From Candidatus Sumerlaeia bacterium (lineage in GTDB: Bacteria > Sumerlaeota > Sumerlaeia > JADFCW01): a DNA stretch of 64,000 nt. Location of the stretch: assembly GCA_026415575.1 (NCBI GenBank), contig JAOAGV010000002.1, positions 30,308 to 94,307 of the forward strand, written 5' to 3'. Both the position numbers and the translations under genes were made by a program. Shown piece by piece: positions 1-8,755 of the stretch; within the stretch, counting starts at the first letter, position 1; the number at the start of each line of letters is the position of its first letter. The notes under the pieces were generated by a model. That model did not search any database, was not told where the DNA came from, and saw only the letters and a list, made by a program, of their open reading frames with translations.

Positions 1-738
1 AAAGCCCTCCTTCTCCACATGCCACTCGATATAGTCCGGTCGCTGTTCCGACTCGCCCGGACGGTGCTCGCTGAACCGCGTCACATATTCATTCAGCCGG
101 AAAATCTCCGGCTCATCCAGCCGCTCTCCGTTGATATACACATGCGGCGGGCGAATCTCGACCCGCTCGCCGGGAAGACCGACCAGCCGCTTGATGTAGA
201 TGGGCTTGTCGCGCTGATAGATCAGCGGCGGCACGCGGAAGACCACGATTTCGCCCCGGCGCGGCGCACGAAACCAGTAGAGGAACTTGTTGACGATGAT
301 CCGATCATCGCGCACTTCCCTTCGCCGCAGCGCTTCGAGCGGCAGCGCCAGCTCGTGGCGCTCCTCGTTGCGGACATATTTCCCGCCCTCGCGGTAGAAA
401 ATATGATAGCGCGGAAACCGGTAGCGCCCGCGGTCAAGAATCAACTCCTTCTCCCCGTCGGGCGGCACGCTGAGGTCCCATTCGATGACATATTCCTCCG
501 CCTGATTCCACTCGTTGAATCCCGTCCCGACCAGCGTCGGCGTCATCGAACCGGAGGGGATTTTGAACAGCTCAACAGTGAACGTACGGATAAACATCGC
601 CAGCAAAAACGCGATAACCAGCGCGTCGCTCCATTCGCGCAGAACGGCCAACGGCGACTTCCGGGCAGCCGGGGTGCGCGGCGGTTTTTCGACCGGCGCT
701 TTTGCGCCTGAGGGCGATTTGCTTTTTGAGCGCGCCAT
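1..738 (-). CDS. lepB: Signal peptidase I (partial, runs off left edge)
   Basis: Membrane serine protease that removes signal peptides from exported proteins. Translating the minus strand from the ATG at 738 gives an unbroken frame of 246 codons to the window edge. A basic, Pro-rich N-terminus is followed by one membrane segment (about residues 38-53). Then comes the catalytic serine motif IPSGSMTPT (Ser64) and the lysine motif [13 protein letters not shown] (Lys183), which together form the Ser/Lys dyad. About 115 residues separate the two motifs, far more than in minimal SPases, so the first beta domain carries an insertion, as in several diderm phyla. The C-terminal box lies beyond the window. 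The gene is divergent from the ThuA gene. The ATG is preceded only by a weak GGATG. Family assignment is firm. Confidence 0.93.
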   Translation of the reverse strand, partial: MARSKSKSPSGAKAPVEKPPRTPAARKSPLAVLREWSDALVIAFLLAMFIRTFTVELFKIPSGSMTPTLVGTGFNEWNQAEEYVIEWDLSVPPDGEKELILDRGRYRFPRYHIFYREGGKYVRNEERHELALPLEALRRREVRDDRIIVNKFLYWFRAPRRGEIVVFRVPPLIYQRDKPIYIKRLVGLPGERVEIRPPHVYINGERLDEPEIFRLNEYVTRFSEHRPGESEQRPDYIEWHVEKEGF

Positions 739-936
739 ACGAGATTGCAAACATCCTTTGGGCGATGGCACCCAACGACGAGCTGCTTTTGTTGCTTTTG
801 CGCCGGGTTGTCAATGCAGGAGTGCAACCGCGCGCGCCCCAAGGTCTCGCATTTCACGCTTGACGGCTTGGCGACTTTGGTGTGCGGATTGCCTTGCCGC
901 CGAGACGGCGCCAATTCTTTCCAATGGAGGGCACTC

Positions 937-1848
937 ATGTCTTTGGTTCAACGAATCGCTCCGGCATTCCTTGCGACTGCTTTATGGATCGCGTTTTGCG
1001 CTTACGCCGCCGAGCCTGTGCGCTTGCCGACCGACGAAGAGATCCGGAAAATCGAGGCGGCGGTTCCTGCAAAGCCAACCGTCCAGCCGAAACGCCCGCG
1101 CAAGGTGCTCGTTTGCGGGGTCAACGAAGCGCATTTGCCCGTGCCGTTCTGCGCCAAGGCCATCGAGATCATGGCCAAAAAGACCGGCGCATTTGAAGCT
1201 GTGTTCAGCAATGATCCCGCGATGTTTGAGGCCGAAACCCTGAAGCAGTTTGACGCCGTCATCCTCAACAACTCCCACACGTTCAGTCCGCTCCTGCCGC
1301 CCGAGTTCAAAAAGATGTCCAGAGAAGAGCAAGCCCGCGCGCGCGAGCGGGCAAAGAGCCTCCAGAAGAACCTCGAGGAATTTGTCGCCGGCGGCAAGGG
1401 TTTGGTCGGCATCCACGGCGCAACGGTCGGCCTGCCGGAAATTGGCAACCTGCTCGGCGGCAACTTCGCCGACTGGCCGTGGAAGGGCAAAGAGCCGTTC
1501 CCCGTCAAACTCGACGAGCCCGATCATCCGCTGAACGCCGCTTTTGCCGGACAGGGCTTCTCCGTTCTCGACGAGGGCTATCAGTTCAAAGAGCCTTATT
1601 CGCGCGAGCATGTCCGCGTGCTTATGAGCATTGATCTGGGCAAAACACAGGACCTCGGCAAGCGCCCCGACGGCGACTATGCAATGGGCTGGGTGAAGCA
1701 ATACGGCAAGGGGCGGATCTTCTACAGCGCGCTCGGCCATTTCCCCGAACTCTATTGGAATCCGCAATTGCTCCGCCACTGGCTCGACGGCATCCAGTTC
1801 GCTCTCGGCGACCTTGAGGCGGACGCCGCACCCCGTGCGAAGAAATAG
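937..1848 (+). CDS. Secreted ThuA-domain (trehalose-utilisation-like) protein
   Basis: The protein of 303 aa has a signal peptide (about residues 1-24, ending near AYAAEP) and one ThuA domain, a glutamine-amidotransferase-like fold. The sequence KVLVCGVNEAH starts the first strand. GGKGLVGIHGAT and the later ALGHFPELYWNPQLLRHWLDGI are typical of ThuA proteins in PVC-type bacteria, where they are exported and linked to glycoside metabolism. No reaction is established for this family. The ATG at 937 was chosen because GGAGG lies about 8 nt upstream and the signal peptide begins directly after it; the longer upstream frame looks non-coding. The C-terminus ends in a short basic tail (PRAKK). Confidence 0.85.
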   Translation: MSLVQRIAPAFLATALWIAFCAYAAEPVRLPTDEEIRKIEAAVPAKPTVQPKRPRKVLVCGVNEAHLPVPFCAKAIEIMAKKTGAFEAVFSNDPAMFEAETLKQFDAVILNNSHTFSPLLPPEFKKMSREEQARARERAKSLQKNLEEFVAGGKGLVGIHGATVGLPEIGNLLGGNFADWPWKGKEPFPVKLDEPDHPLNAAFAGQGFSVLDEGYQFKEPYSREHVRVLMSIDLGKTQDLGKRPDGDYAMGWVKQYGKGRIFYSALGHFPELYWNPQLLRHWLDGIQFALGDLEADAAPRAKK

Positions 1849-2043
1849 CCGCCTCGCAGGGGAAGCAACAAAGCGTGCCTGTGGACTATTTCGGCGCGTG
1901 CCGATTTTGCCCGCCCTTGTGTTCTTGTGTTCTGCAACATTCCGGTTTCGCTTGCGCCGGCACCCCGACCGCCCGTATGGGTAGGGGCTGCAAGCGGTGC
2001 GCCGGCACCGCGCAACTCCAATTTTCTTGCGAAAGGGAAAATC

Positions 2044-2925
2044 ATGCAGGTTATATCGCCCGCCAGTGTTCTGCTCGGCACCGCCGTTTGGCTGGCCGCC
2101 TGTTCGTTGGCGGTCCACGCCGAGCCGGTCACGGTTGTGCTGGGCGCGCAGACGCGTGAGATTTCAGCCCTGCGCGAGGAACTCCGCGACCGCAAAGACC
2201 ACAACATTCTCGGCCTGCCGTTCTGGGAGGGCCGCCTCGCCGGCCGCCGTGTCGTCGTGGCCAAAATGAGCGCCGGCAAAGTGAACGCGGCGATGATTGC
2301 CACCTTGGCCATCGAGCATTTTCGCCCGGCGGAAATTCTCGTGACCGGAATTGCGGGCGGTCTCCATCCCGATCTGGCGCCGGGCGATATCGTCATCGCA
2401 CGCCAGACCGTTCAGCACGACATGGTGCGCCACGGCGACAGCGGCGTCGAGTATCGCGGCGCGCGCCATCCGGTCACCGGGCGGCGCGCCCCGGCTTTCC
2501 TCGACACCCCAACGACGCTGGTAGCAATTGCCCAACAAGCGGCGGGTCGCGTTCCGTTCATTCCGTTGGTCGGCGACGACCGTCGCACGTCGCCGCATTT
2601 GGTACGCGTGATCACAGGGATTGTGGCCACAGGCGACGCATTTGTCGAGTCGGACTCCAAGCGGCGCCAGTTGCGCGAACAGCTCAATGCCGACTGTGTC
2701 GAAATGGAAGGCGGCGCCGTCGCCCAAGTGTGCAACGTTTTGGGCGTTCCCTGCTTGGTCATCCGCTGCATGAGCGACATGGCCGATTCGACGGCAATGG
2801 CCGACCTCGAAGCCTTTGCCGACGCCGCCGCGCTCAATTCCGCCCGGCTGGTCTATGCCATCGTGGACCTTCTCCACGATGGGCAGCAGGATGCCCTGAC
2901 GCTGCAAATGAAAAAGAAACAGTGA
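2044..2925 (+). CDS. Exported 5'-methylthioadenosine/S-adenosylhomocysteine nucleosidase-like protein
   Basis: Phosphorylase/nucleosidase family (PNP/UDP superfamily). Members hydrolyse MTA or SAH to adenine and the thioribose sugar. Seen here: TGIAGGLHPDLAPGDIVIA (nucleoside-binding loop), ATGDAFV, VEMEGGAVAQVC (the Met-Glu pair that contacts ribose) and RCMSDMAD (the Ser-Asp pair of the purine site). These are the standard MTAN landmarks. Unlike the usual cytosolic ~230-aa enzyme, this 293-aa protein begins with a hydrophobic leader of about 27 residues (SLAVHAEP), suggesting export. The ATG at 2044 follows GAAAGGGAAA. It may act on purine nucleosides in the periplasm. Substrate is unproven. 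Confidence 0.85.
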   Translation: MQVISPASVLLGTAVWLAACSLAVHAEPVTVVLGAQTREISALREELRDRKDHNILGLPFWEGRLAGRRVVVAKMSAGKVNAAMIATLAIEHFRPAEILVTGIAGGLHPDLAPGDIVIARQTVQHDMVRHGDSGVEYRGARHPVTGRRAPAFLDTPTTLVAIAQQAAGRVPFIPLVGDDRRTSPHLVRVITGIVATGDAFVESDSKRRQLREQLNADCVEMEGGAVAQVCNVLGVPCLVIRCMSDMADSTAMADLEAFADAAALNSARLVYAIVDLLHDGQQDALTLQMKKKQ

Positions 2926-3078
2926 CTGCACAACCGGCTTCGCCCCGCGGTTTCCTGCGGTTTTTTTTTGGAAAAAAGAGCTTGTCAAGGGCTGCAGCCC
3001 CACAGCATAAAAACATCTGAAAACCGGCCTGTGTTTTCCATCAGGTGGTGTTTGAACTTTCGTGCAAAGGTGACAGCC

Positions 3079-3936
3079 ATGAAACGGACATCGGCCTTTG
3101 TGGCGGCAGGAGCGCTGATCTGCGCACTCGCGGCGCCTCTTTTGGCCCAAAGCCCCGTGGGCGTTCAGTATCTGACCCCGCGCGAAGTGGAACGCTTGAG
3201 CGCGCCGGCGCGCGAAGCCTATGAAAAAGGCGTCAAAGCGCTCGACCGCGTGGACCCCATTACCGCGATTCAGATGTTCGATCAGGCCTCGCAAGCCGAT
3301 CCCGCGGCGCTCGAACTGGCCTTTCTCACCGCGCGTCTGGCCTATCTGCGCGGGCGCATTGTGCATGGACAGGAAGCCGCCAAGTATTACGACATTGCCG
3401 AAAAGGCTTTGCAGCGGATCGGCAAACAACAAGACCTTTCGCCTCTGGTCAAGCGCCGCTACGAGGTGCAGCTAAAAACCGTCCAAGACGAAAAAAGCAA
3501 ACTTGAAATCCGCGACAGCCGCCGGAAGACAGTCGGCGAGTCGTTTTTGAAAATCTATGCCCAAGAACGTTACTCGAATGCATCGAAAACCGGCGAAGGC
3601 GGCGAAAAAGGCGTCGCCGCGGCAGCCAAAAGACCCGGCCTCGCCGGCATGCAGCAGCCACGCGCCGCTATCCCCGGCCTGCAACCGGGGATGCAGCCCG
3701 GCATGATGCAGCCGGGGATGCAACCGGGCATGATGCAACCGGGGATGCAGCCCGGCATGATGCAGCCGGGGATGATGCAACCCGGAATGCAGCCGGGGAT
3801 GATGCAGCCGGGGATGCAACCGGGCATGATGCAGCCCGGCATGATGCAGCCGGGAATGCAACCCGGTATGATGCAGCCGGGCATGCAACCGGGCATGCCG
3901 ATGCCCGCCGGTCGGCCGCCGGAAACCGATAGTTGA
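3079..3936 (+). CDS. Secreted protein with helical TPR-like half and Met-Gln-Pro-Gly repeats
   Basis: Unknown function, 285 aa. Residues 1-23 are a signal peptide ending APLLAQ. Residues 30-150 are helical and resemble TPR units (AREAYEKGVKALDRVDP, AAKYYDIAEKALQRIG). Residues 150-195 are charged. From about residue 200 to 274 the sequence is almost entirely MQPG/MMQPG units, ending PMPAGRPPETDS. The start at 3079 gives the signal peptide at the very N-terminus. The gene stands alone between the nucleosidase gene and glnB. The repeat half contains no charged residues and is likely disordered or polyproline-II-like. Methionine-rich repeats can bind Cu(I) in other proteins, but nothing here proves metal binding. 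Confidence 0.75.
   Translation: MKRTSAFVAAGALICALAAPLLAQSPVGVQYLTPREVERLSAPAREAYEKGVKALDRVDPITAIQMFDQASQADPAALELAFLTARLAYLRGRIVHGQEAAKYYDIAEKALQRIGKQQDLSPLVKRRYEVQLKTVQDEKSKLEIRDSRRKTVGESFLKIYAQERYSNASKTGEGGEKGVAAAAKRPGLAGMQQPRAAIPGLQPGMQPGMMQPGMQPGMMQPGMQPGMMQPGMMQPGMQPGMMQPGMQPGMMQPGMMQPGMQPGMMQPGMQPGMPMPAGRPPETDS
3679..3903 (+). repeat. In-frame 12/15-bp tandem repeat coding for (M)MQPG
   Basis: Roughly eighteen short units alternate ATGCAGCCGGGG-like and ATGATGCAGCCC-like forms, all in frame. Synonymous changes (CCG/CCC, GGG/GGC/GGA, CAG/CAA) are scattered between units, so the peptide is better conserved than the DNA. That suggests selection on the protein. Copy number may vary between strains by slippage. 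Confidence 0.9.
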
Positions 3937-4025
3937 TCCTTATGGAAAGCGTAGTGTCAGTAGTTTGAATTGTCCATGCGCCGCTGTCCCGTGAGGGCAG
4001 CGGCATTTCCATCAAAGGCCCCGCG

Positions 4026-4364
4026 ATGAAGCTGGTCGTGGCAATTGTCAAACCGTCGAAACTTGGGGACATTAAAGCGGCGCTAAGCGAAATCGGCGTG
4101 CAGGGTATCACCGTCGGCGAGGTTAAGGGATTTGGACGGCAAAAAGGCCACGACGCCGTCTATCGCGGCCGCGAGTATCACGTCGAGTTTATCCCCCGCC
4201 TTCGTTTGGAGATTGCCATCGAAGACTCGCTGGTCGAGCGCGTCATCCAGACCATCGAGCGCGCCGCCCGCACAGGCGAGATCGGCGACGGCAAAATCTT
4301 CCTGTTCCCCCTTGAAGAAGCCGTACGAATTCGCACCGGAGAGCGCGGCGAAGATGCGTTGTGA
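4026..4364 (+). CDS. glnB: PII-family nitrogen regulatory protein
   Basis: Small trimeric signal protein that senses ATP/ADP and 2-oxoglutarate and binds targets through its T-loop. The 112-aa length is standard. The T-loop reads KGFGRQKGHDAVYRGREY with Tyr51 present, the residue uridylylated in proteobacterial GlnB. The second PII signature TGEIGDGKIFLF and the C-terminal IRIRTGERGEDAL are intact. An AAAGG lies about 7 nt before the ATG. No amtB, glnA or glnD neighbour is present, so it is an orphan copy. GlnB and GlnK cannot be told apart by sequence alone. Confidence 0.95.
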   Translation: MKLVVAIVKPSKLGDIKAALSEIGVQGITVGEVKGFGRQKGHDAVYRGREYHVEFIPRLRLEIAIEDSLVERVIQTIERAARTGEIGDGKIFLFPLEEAVRIRTGERGEDAL

Positions 4365-4491
4365 ACCGTAACGGCCGGCAATCATGGACACCGTGAACAT
4401 TATGGACGGAATGGACGCCCAAACACCAAGAAGACCAAGCATCATGCGCGCAGCCGCGCGCTCATTCCAAAACCCAAAGGAAGCGTGAACG

Positions 4492-6039
4492 ATGCAAAAA
4501 CAACGGATCAACCGCCGCACATTTCTGACCGCCGCAGCGGTCAGCCCTCTGGCTCTTACCTATATCCCCCGGCGTGTCTGGGGCGCCAACGAGCGCTTCT
4601 ACATCGCCGGCATCGGCGTCGGCGGCAAGGGAGCCGGCGAGGTGAAAGACCTGACCAATGCCGGCGCCGTTTTTGTCGCCTTGTGCGACGTGGACGAGGC
4701 CCGCGCCGCCAACACCTTCAAACAGAACCCCGACGCCAAGGTGTACAAAGACTTCCGCGTCATGCTCGAAAAGGAAAAAGGAATTGACGCCGTCACCGTC
4801 AGTACGCCCGACCACACGCACGCCCCCGCGGCGCTGCTTGCCATGTCGCTGGGCAAGCATGTTTATTGCCAGAAGCCGCTGACCCATTCGGTCTATGAAG
4901 CGCGCCTGATGGCCCGCGCCGCAGCCTACTACAAAGTGCAGACCCAAATGGGCAATCAAGCCCACGCGGGCGAGCCGATCCGCCGCGCCGTCGAACTGAT
5001 CCGCGCCGGCATCATCGGACCCGTCCGCGAAGTCCATGCCTGGACCAACCGTCCCATCTGGCCGCAAGGACAGAGCGCTCTCGACGAACGCAAGCGGTTG
5101 GCCGACCAGCCCAAGCCCGCCGGTTTGGACTGGGACCTGTGGCTCGGCCCCGCTCCCGAACGCCCCTACAACGCCTGTTACGTGCCGTTCAAGTGGCGCG
5201 GGTGGTGGGATTTTGGCACGGGCGCGCTCGGCGATATGGCATGCCACATCATGGACATGGCTTACTGGGCGCTCGATCTCGGCGCACCGCTTTCGGTCGA
5301 GGCGGAATGCGGCGGCATGACCGATGAAACAGGGCCGGATTGGGCCGTGATTACTTATAAATTTCCAGCGCGCACATCCGTCGGTGGCGGCGACCTTGGC
5401 GCGTCGGTTGGCCCCAAAGCAGCCGTCGAACAACCGCCCGTGACGTTTGTCTGGTATGACGGCAAGAAGGATGGCAAGCAAAACGCGCCGTATCAGTTGC
5501 TGGCGCAGGCTACCGAGGAGGCGCGAAAATCGGGACGCGCCGCCGCAGTCGCAGAAGTAACAACCGAAGCGCCCGCCAAACGCCCGCGCAAGAAAGATGC
5601 TCCGGCCAAAGAAAAAAAGCAAAAAGCCGCCGGCGACTCCGCCCTCGACAATCCCGGCCGCTGGGATATGATCCTCGTCGGCGACAAAGGCATGATGCTC
5701 TTCCGTCGCAGCGCTACCGACTGGATTGTTACTCCCAATAGCCGTCTGGCCGAATTCGCCAACGTGCCCAAAACAATCCGTCGCGTGCCCAACGAGGACG
5801 TCGAATGGATGGAAGCCTGCAAAGGCGGCCCCAAGGCCCTGTCGAGCTTCGACTATTCCGGCCCGTTCACCGAAATGGTGGTGCTCGGCACGGTGGCCGA
5901 GCGGCTGGGCAAGAAAATCGAGTGGGACGCCAAGGCACTCAAAGCAACCAACGCTCCCGAAGCCGACGCCCTTATTCACCGCACGTATCGCAAAGGCTGG
6001 GAACCGCCGGTAGCCAAAGAATTGCTGAAAGTCAGTTGA
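4492..6039 (+). CDS. Tat-exported Gfo/Idh/MocA family oxidoreductase
   Basis: NAD(P)-dependent sugar or inositol dehydrogenase family, 515 aa. The N-terminus NRRTFLTAAAVSPLAL is a twin-arginine signal. The Rossmann part has IAGIGVGGKG, then ALCDVDE. The sequence VSTPDHTHAPAALLAMSLGKHVYCQKPL corresponds to the family's EKP motif, with Gln in place of the usual Glu. The C-terminal half has GTGALGDMACHIMD, frequent in exported PVC members. About residues 343-385 form an Ala/Lys-rich linker (KRPRKKDAPAKEKKQK) inserted before the last strands, which is unusual. These exported enzymes usually carry a bound cofactor; the substrate is unknown. Confidence 0.92.
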   Translation: MQKQRINRRTFLTAAAVSPLALTYIPRRVWGANERFYIAGIGVGGKGAGEVKDLTNAGAVFVALCDVDEARAANTFKQNPDAKVYKDFRVMLEKEKGIDAVTVSTPDHTHAPAALLAMSLGKHVYCQKPLTHSVYEARLMARAAAYYKVQTQMGNQAHAGEPIRRAVELIRAGIIGPVREVHAWTNRPIWPQGQSALDERKRLADQPKPAGLDWDLWLGPAPERPYNACYVPFKWRGWWDFGTGALGDMACHIMDMAYWALDLGAPLSVEAECGGMTDETGPDWAVITYKFPARTSVGGGDLGASVGPKAAVEQPPVTFVWYDGKKDGKQNAPYQLLAQATEEARKSGRAAAVAEVTTEAPAKRPRKKDAPAKEKKQKAAGDSALDNPGRWDMILVGDKGMMLFRRSATDWIVTPNSRLAEFANVPKTIRRVPNEDVEWMEACKGGPKALSSFDYSGPFTEMVVLGTVAERLGKKIEWDAKALKATNAPEADALIHRTYRKGWEPPVAKELLKVS

Positions 6040-6243
6040 GAGTTATTGCACGGGTAAAAAGCTGCTTCAAGGCCATCCACAGATTTCGCAGACTGCGTGT
6101 ATTTTTTTGTGATCATGCGGACCTATTGCAGCGTCTGCGGACCGGCCCGATAGTGGCGTAATTTCAGCCTCGGCGTCTGATCTGCCACCGATTTTGCCCG
6201 CTTCCGAGGGAACATCCGTTCCAAAGAATATCCCGCGGCAGGC

Positions 6244-6271
6244 TCTCAGGCAAGTGCGCTTCAGCCTGAGA
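6244..6271 (-). terminator. Possible hairpin downstream of pspF
   Basis: A perfect 8-bp inverted repeat (TCTCAGGC / GCCTGAGA, 12-nt loop) lies 6 bp beyond the pspF stop codon. No T-run follows on the minus strand, so intrinsic termination is only a guess. The rest of 6040-6276 shows no gene. Confidence 0.3.
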
Positions 6272-6276
6272 CCGCC

Positions 6277-7407
6277 TCAGGGTATGATCTCGGTCAAAGT
6301 CTTCCGGTGCTTTCGGTAAAGGCGTCGAAACTGGTGATAGGTCAAGCCGAGGTTTTTTGCCGCAACACGCTGGTTGAAGCGTGCAGTCTTGAGAGCGCGA
6401 CGGAGATAAAAGAGTTCGACCCGCTCGATGGCCTCCGGCAATGTGGCAGAGTTGAGATCGGGTAAATCTGGCGGCGCAGATGGCGGAGTCGGCTCGGAAG
6501 GTGCAGACGGAATCACAGGTGTTTCTCCCTGAGGCCGCAGAAAAGCGGCTGGAGCGGCCGCCGGCAACGGCGCATAGGGCGACCGGAAAGGATCGAACTC
6601 GACCTCGTCTTCCGTAATGTGAAAGTCCTCGGACCGATAAACGGCGCGCTCGATGACATTTTTCAGTTCGCGGATGTTTCCGGGCCACGGGTAGGAGAGG
6701 AGCCGCGCGATGGCTCCGTCGGAGAATTCGGGAACGCCCGGTCGGCCAAGTTCCGCGGCCATGCGGGCGGCGAAATATCCGGCCAGCAGAAGGATGTCTT
6801 CCTGTCGCTCGCGCAGCGGGGGCAGGAAAAGAACCTCGAACGAAAGACGGTCAAGCAGGTCTCGTTTGAACCGGCCGGCGGCGGCTTCGCGCGCAAGATC
6901 GGTATTGGTGGCGCCGATAATGCGGACATTGACGCGGACGGGCCGGGTGCCGCCGACGCGCTCGAACGTGCCATATTCGACCACGCGGAGGATTTTTTCC
7001 TGCGTCTCGATGGGAATGAGCGAAATCTCGTCGAGGAACAGCGTGCCGCCATTGGCCGCCTCGAACCGCCCGATCCGTTTGCGCGTCGCGCCGGTGAACG
7101 CGCCCTCCTCGTGGCCGAACAACTCCGACTCGATGAGAGAGGGAGCGAGCGCCGCACAGTTGAGCGTCACCAGCTCGTGGTCGGCGCGGGGGGAGAAGCC
7201 GTGGAGCCAGCGGGCCGCCTTCTCTTTGCCCGTCCCGCGCTCGCCAATGAGCAGGACGGGGCGGTCAATAGGGGCGACGCGCTGGAGTCGTTCTTGAAAA
7301 TCGAGGAAAGCCTTCGAGCGGCCGATGGTTTCCGCGCGCAGCGCACCGAACAGCTCGGAAGGCCGGTGAATTTGCTGCAACTCGTTGTCGGTATCCATGC
7401 AATACAT
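6277..7407 (-). CDS. pspF: PspF-like sigma-54 enhancer-binding activator
   Basis: AAA+ activator that remodels sigma-54 RNA polymerase. The protein of 376 aa has no N-terminal receiver or sensor domain, as in PspF. Walker A is GERGTGKE, the sigma-54-contacting loop GAFTGA is intact in HEEGAFTGATRKR, Walker B is GGTLFLDEI, and WPGNIRELKNVIERAVYR is the arginine-finger/sensor II region. A Pro/Ala-rich linker of about 70 residues precedes a Fis-type helix-turn-helix (RFNQRVAAKNLGLTYHQFRR). The linker makes it about 45 aa longer than E. coli PspF. It is divergent from pspA across 255 bp that hold a sigma-54 promoter. In enterobacteria PspA inhibits PspF until envelope stress releases it; the same loop is likely here. 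Confidence 0.9.
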   Translation of the reverse strand: MYCMDTDNELQQIHRPSELFGALRAETIGRSKAFLDFQERLQRVAPIDRPVLLIGERGTGKEKAARWLHGFSPRADHELVTLNCAALAPSLIESELFGHEEGAFTGATRKRIGRFEAANGGTLFLDEISLIPIETQEKILRVVEYGTFERVGGTRPVRVNVRIIGATNTDLAREAAAGRFKRDLLDRLSFEVLFLPPLRERQEDILLLAGYFAARMAAELGRPGVPEFSDGAIARLLSYPWPGNIRELKNVIERAVYRSEDFHITEDEVEFDPFRSPYAPLPAAAPAAFLRPQGETPVIPSAPSEPTPPSAPPDLPDLNSATLPEAIERVELFYLRRALKTARFNQRVAAKNLGLTYHQFRRLYRKHRKTLTEIIP

Positions 7408-7465
7408 ACCCGTCTCAAGGGACTGGCTTGAAGCCGATGAAGCACTTTAGGGGCCACGAAGGTCA

Positions 7466-7520
7466 AGTCAGAAAACGGCACACAATGGTCGAAATTGCCA
7501 ACTATTGGTTTCATCTGACT
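7466..7520. promoter_or_regulatory. Candidate PspF enhancer (inverted repeat)
   Basis: Perfect 7-bp arms AGTCAGA and TCTGACT lie 41 bp apart, about 80-130 bp upstream of the sigma-54 promoter. That is the usual position of an upstream activating sequence. The sequence is not known to match any defined PspF site. Assignment rests on position and symmetry. Confidence 0.4.
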
Positions 7521-7597
7521 GCTTTGGGCCAAACCTGCATGTGTCATAAATCCCTCAATTAATTAGTCTTATCCGTCGTATCCGTCCAATTCCCCCT

Positions 7598-7613
7598 TGG
7601 CACATACAATGCA
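7598..7613 (+). promoter_or_regulatory. Sigma-54 (-24/-12) promoter of pspA
   Basis: TGGCACATACAATGCA matches the consensus TGGCAC-N5-TTGCA with the exact 12-bp spacing between the GG and GC pairs; only the first T of TTGC differs. It ends 50 bp before the pspA start. With pspF divergent upstream, this is a convincing regulated promoter. Confidence 0.85.
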
Positions 7614-7662
7614 AATTCTCCGCCTCAGCAACATTTACTCTCCACGACGGAGGCCAACAATC

Positions 7663-8340
7663 ATGGGTATTTTTACACGATTCCGCGACATCATCAGCAG
7701 CAACATCAACGCGATGTTGGACAAGGCTGAGGACCCGGAGAAAATGCTCAAGCTCATGCTGCTGGAAATGGAAGACACGCTCATTGACATCAAGGCCGAG
7801 TGCGCCTATGCAATGGCGCAATCGAAGACGTATGCACGCGCGGTTGCGGAAGCGCGCGAGCGGGCGCAAGACTGGGCAGGCAAGGCGCGGCTGGCTGTCG
7901 AAAAGGGCCGCGAGGACCTCGCCCGCGAAGCCCTGCTCGAAAAACGCCATTACGAGGAACGCGCCAAGTCGCTCGAAGTCCAGCAACGCGACTGCGAGGC
8001 GCTGGTGGCCAAGTATCAGGCCGACATCACGCAGCTCGAAGCCAAAATGCAGGGCGTGCGCGACAGGCAGAAGGTCTTGATTCAGCGCCATGTCCACGCG
8101 CGGGCCCAGAAGCGCGCCGAAGAGAACATCCGCCGAGCCGACGGCGCCGACGTGCTGGCCCGCATCGCCGGCTTCGAGAAGCGCATTGACCGCATGGAAG
8201 CGGAAGCCGAACTGGTGAACTATGGCCGCAAACCCACGCTTGAGCAGGAATTCGAAAAACTAATCACCGACGAGGAACTCGAAAAAGAACTGGAGCGGTT
8301 GCGCGCCGAGGTCAAGAGCAAGACCGAAAATCGCTCCTGA
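7663..8340 (+). CDS. pspA: Phage shock protein A (PspA/IM30, ESCRT-III-like)
   Basis: Peripheral inner-membrane protein that oligomerises on stressed membranes and, in the classical system, inhibits PspF. The protein has 225 aa (E. coli 222). It starts MGIFTRFRDIISSNINAMLDKAEDPEKML, the amphipathic helix alpha-0 plus the EDPEKM motif diagnostic of PspA. The remainder is a long coiled coil. The ATG at 7663 is preceded by CGGAGG 9 nt upstream. First gene of a psp operon driven by the sigma-54 promoter; the next gene follows after 165 bp. Confidence 0.96.
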   Translation: MGIFTRFRDIISSNINAMLDKAEDPEKMLKLMLLEMEDTLIDIKAECAYAMAQSKTYARAVAEARERAQDWAGKARLAVEKGREDLAREALLEKRHYEERAKSLEVQQRDCEALVAKYQADITQLEAKMQGVRDRQKVLIQRHVHARAQKRAEENIRRADGADVLARIAGFEKRIDRMEAEAELVNYGRKPTLEQEFEKLITDEELEKELERLRAEVKSKTENRS

Positions 8341-8505
8341 GATAGCTCTGGATGATGTGCGGCCGGAGACCGCGGAAAAGTTCCGGGTTCCGAAACAGTG
8401 AGGTGCAAGACACCCCACGCATCAAACGGGCACTCATGAAAAGAACCGACCGGGCGGATGCAGTTGAAACCCTACTGCTCGAACGGGGCGGAAAGGAGCA
8501 AGATA

Positions 8506-8748
8506 ATGAGCTGGTTTATGGCCTTTTTCCCAGCCATTCTCGTGGGCGGAATGCTCTTGGCCATCACTATCTGTGGGTTGATCGTCTTCGCAGGTCTTCG
8601 GTTGCTCGGCGGCGGGGAACGAAGCCGGACGGGGATGACACCGGATGACCGGCGGCTGGTGCAGGAAATCCACCGCCAACTGGGGCGGATGGAAAAACGC
8701 ATCGAAGCGTTGGAAACGATTCTTCTGGAACGCATCAAGGAAAGGTGA
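8506..8748 (+). CDS. pspB: PspB-like membrane protein
   Basis: 80 aa. One N-terminal membrane segment (residues 6-33) is followed by a coiled coil, LVQEIHRQLGRMEKRIEALETILLE. This matches the PspB layout and its C-terminal RIQALESIL-type motif. In E. coli PspB joins PspC to bind PspA under stress and relieve PspF. GAAAGGAGC lies 7 nt upstream of the ATG. The next gene starts 7 bp after the stop. Confidence 0.8.
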   Translation: MSWFMAFFPAILVGGMLLAITICGLIVFAGLRLLGGGERSRTGMTPDDRRLVQEIHRQLGRMEKRIEALETILLERIKER

Positions 8749-8755
8749 GACGACC

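Noticed and set aside
4462-5979. 505-aa minus-strand frame opposite the Gfo/Idh gene
   Set aside because: Shadow of a well-supported oxidoreductase; Gly/Phe/His-rich with no motif.
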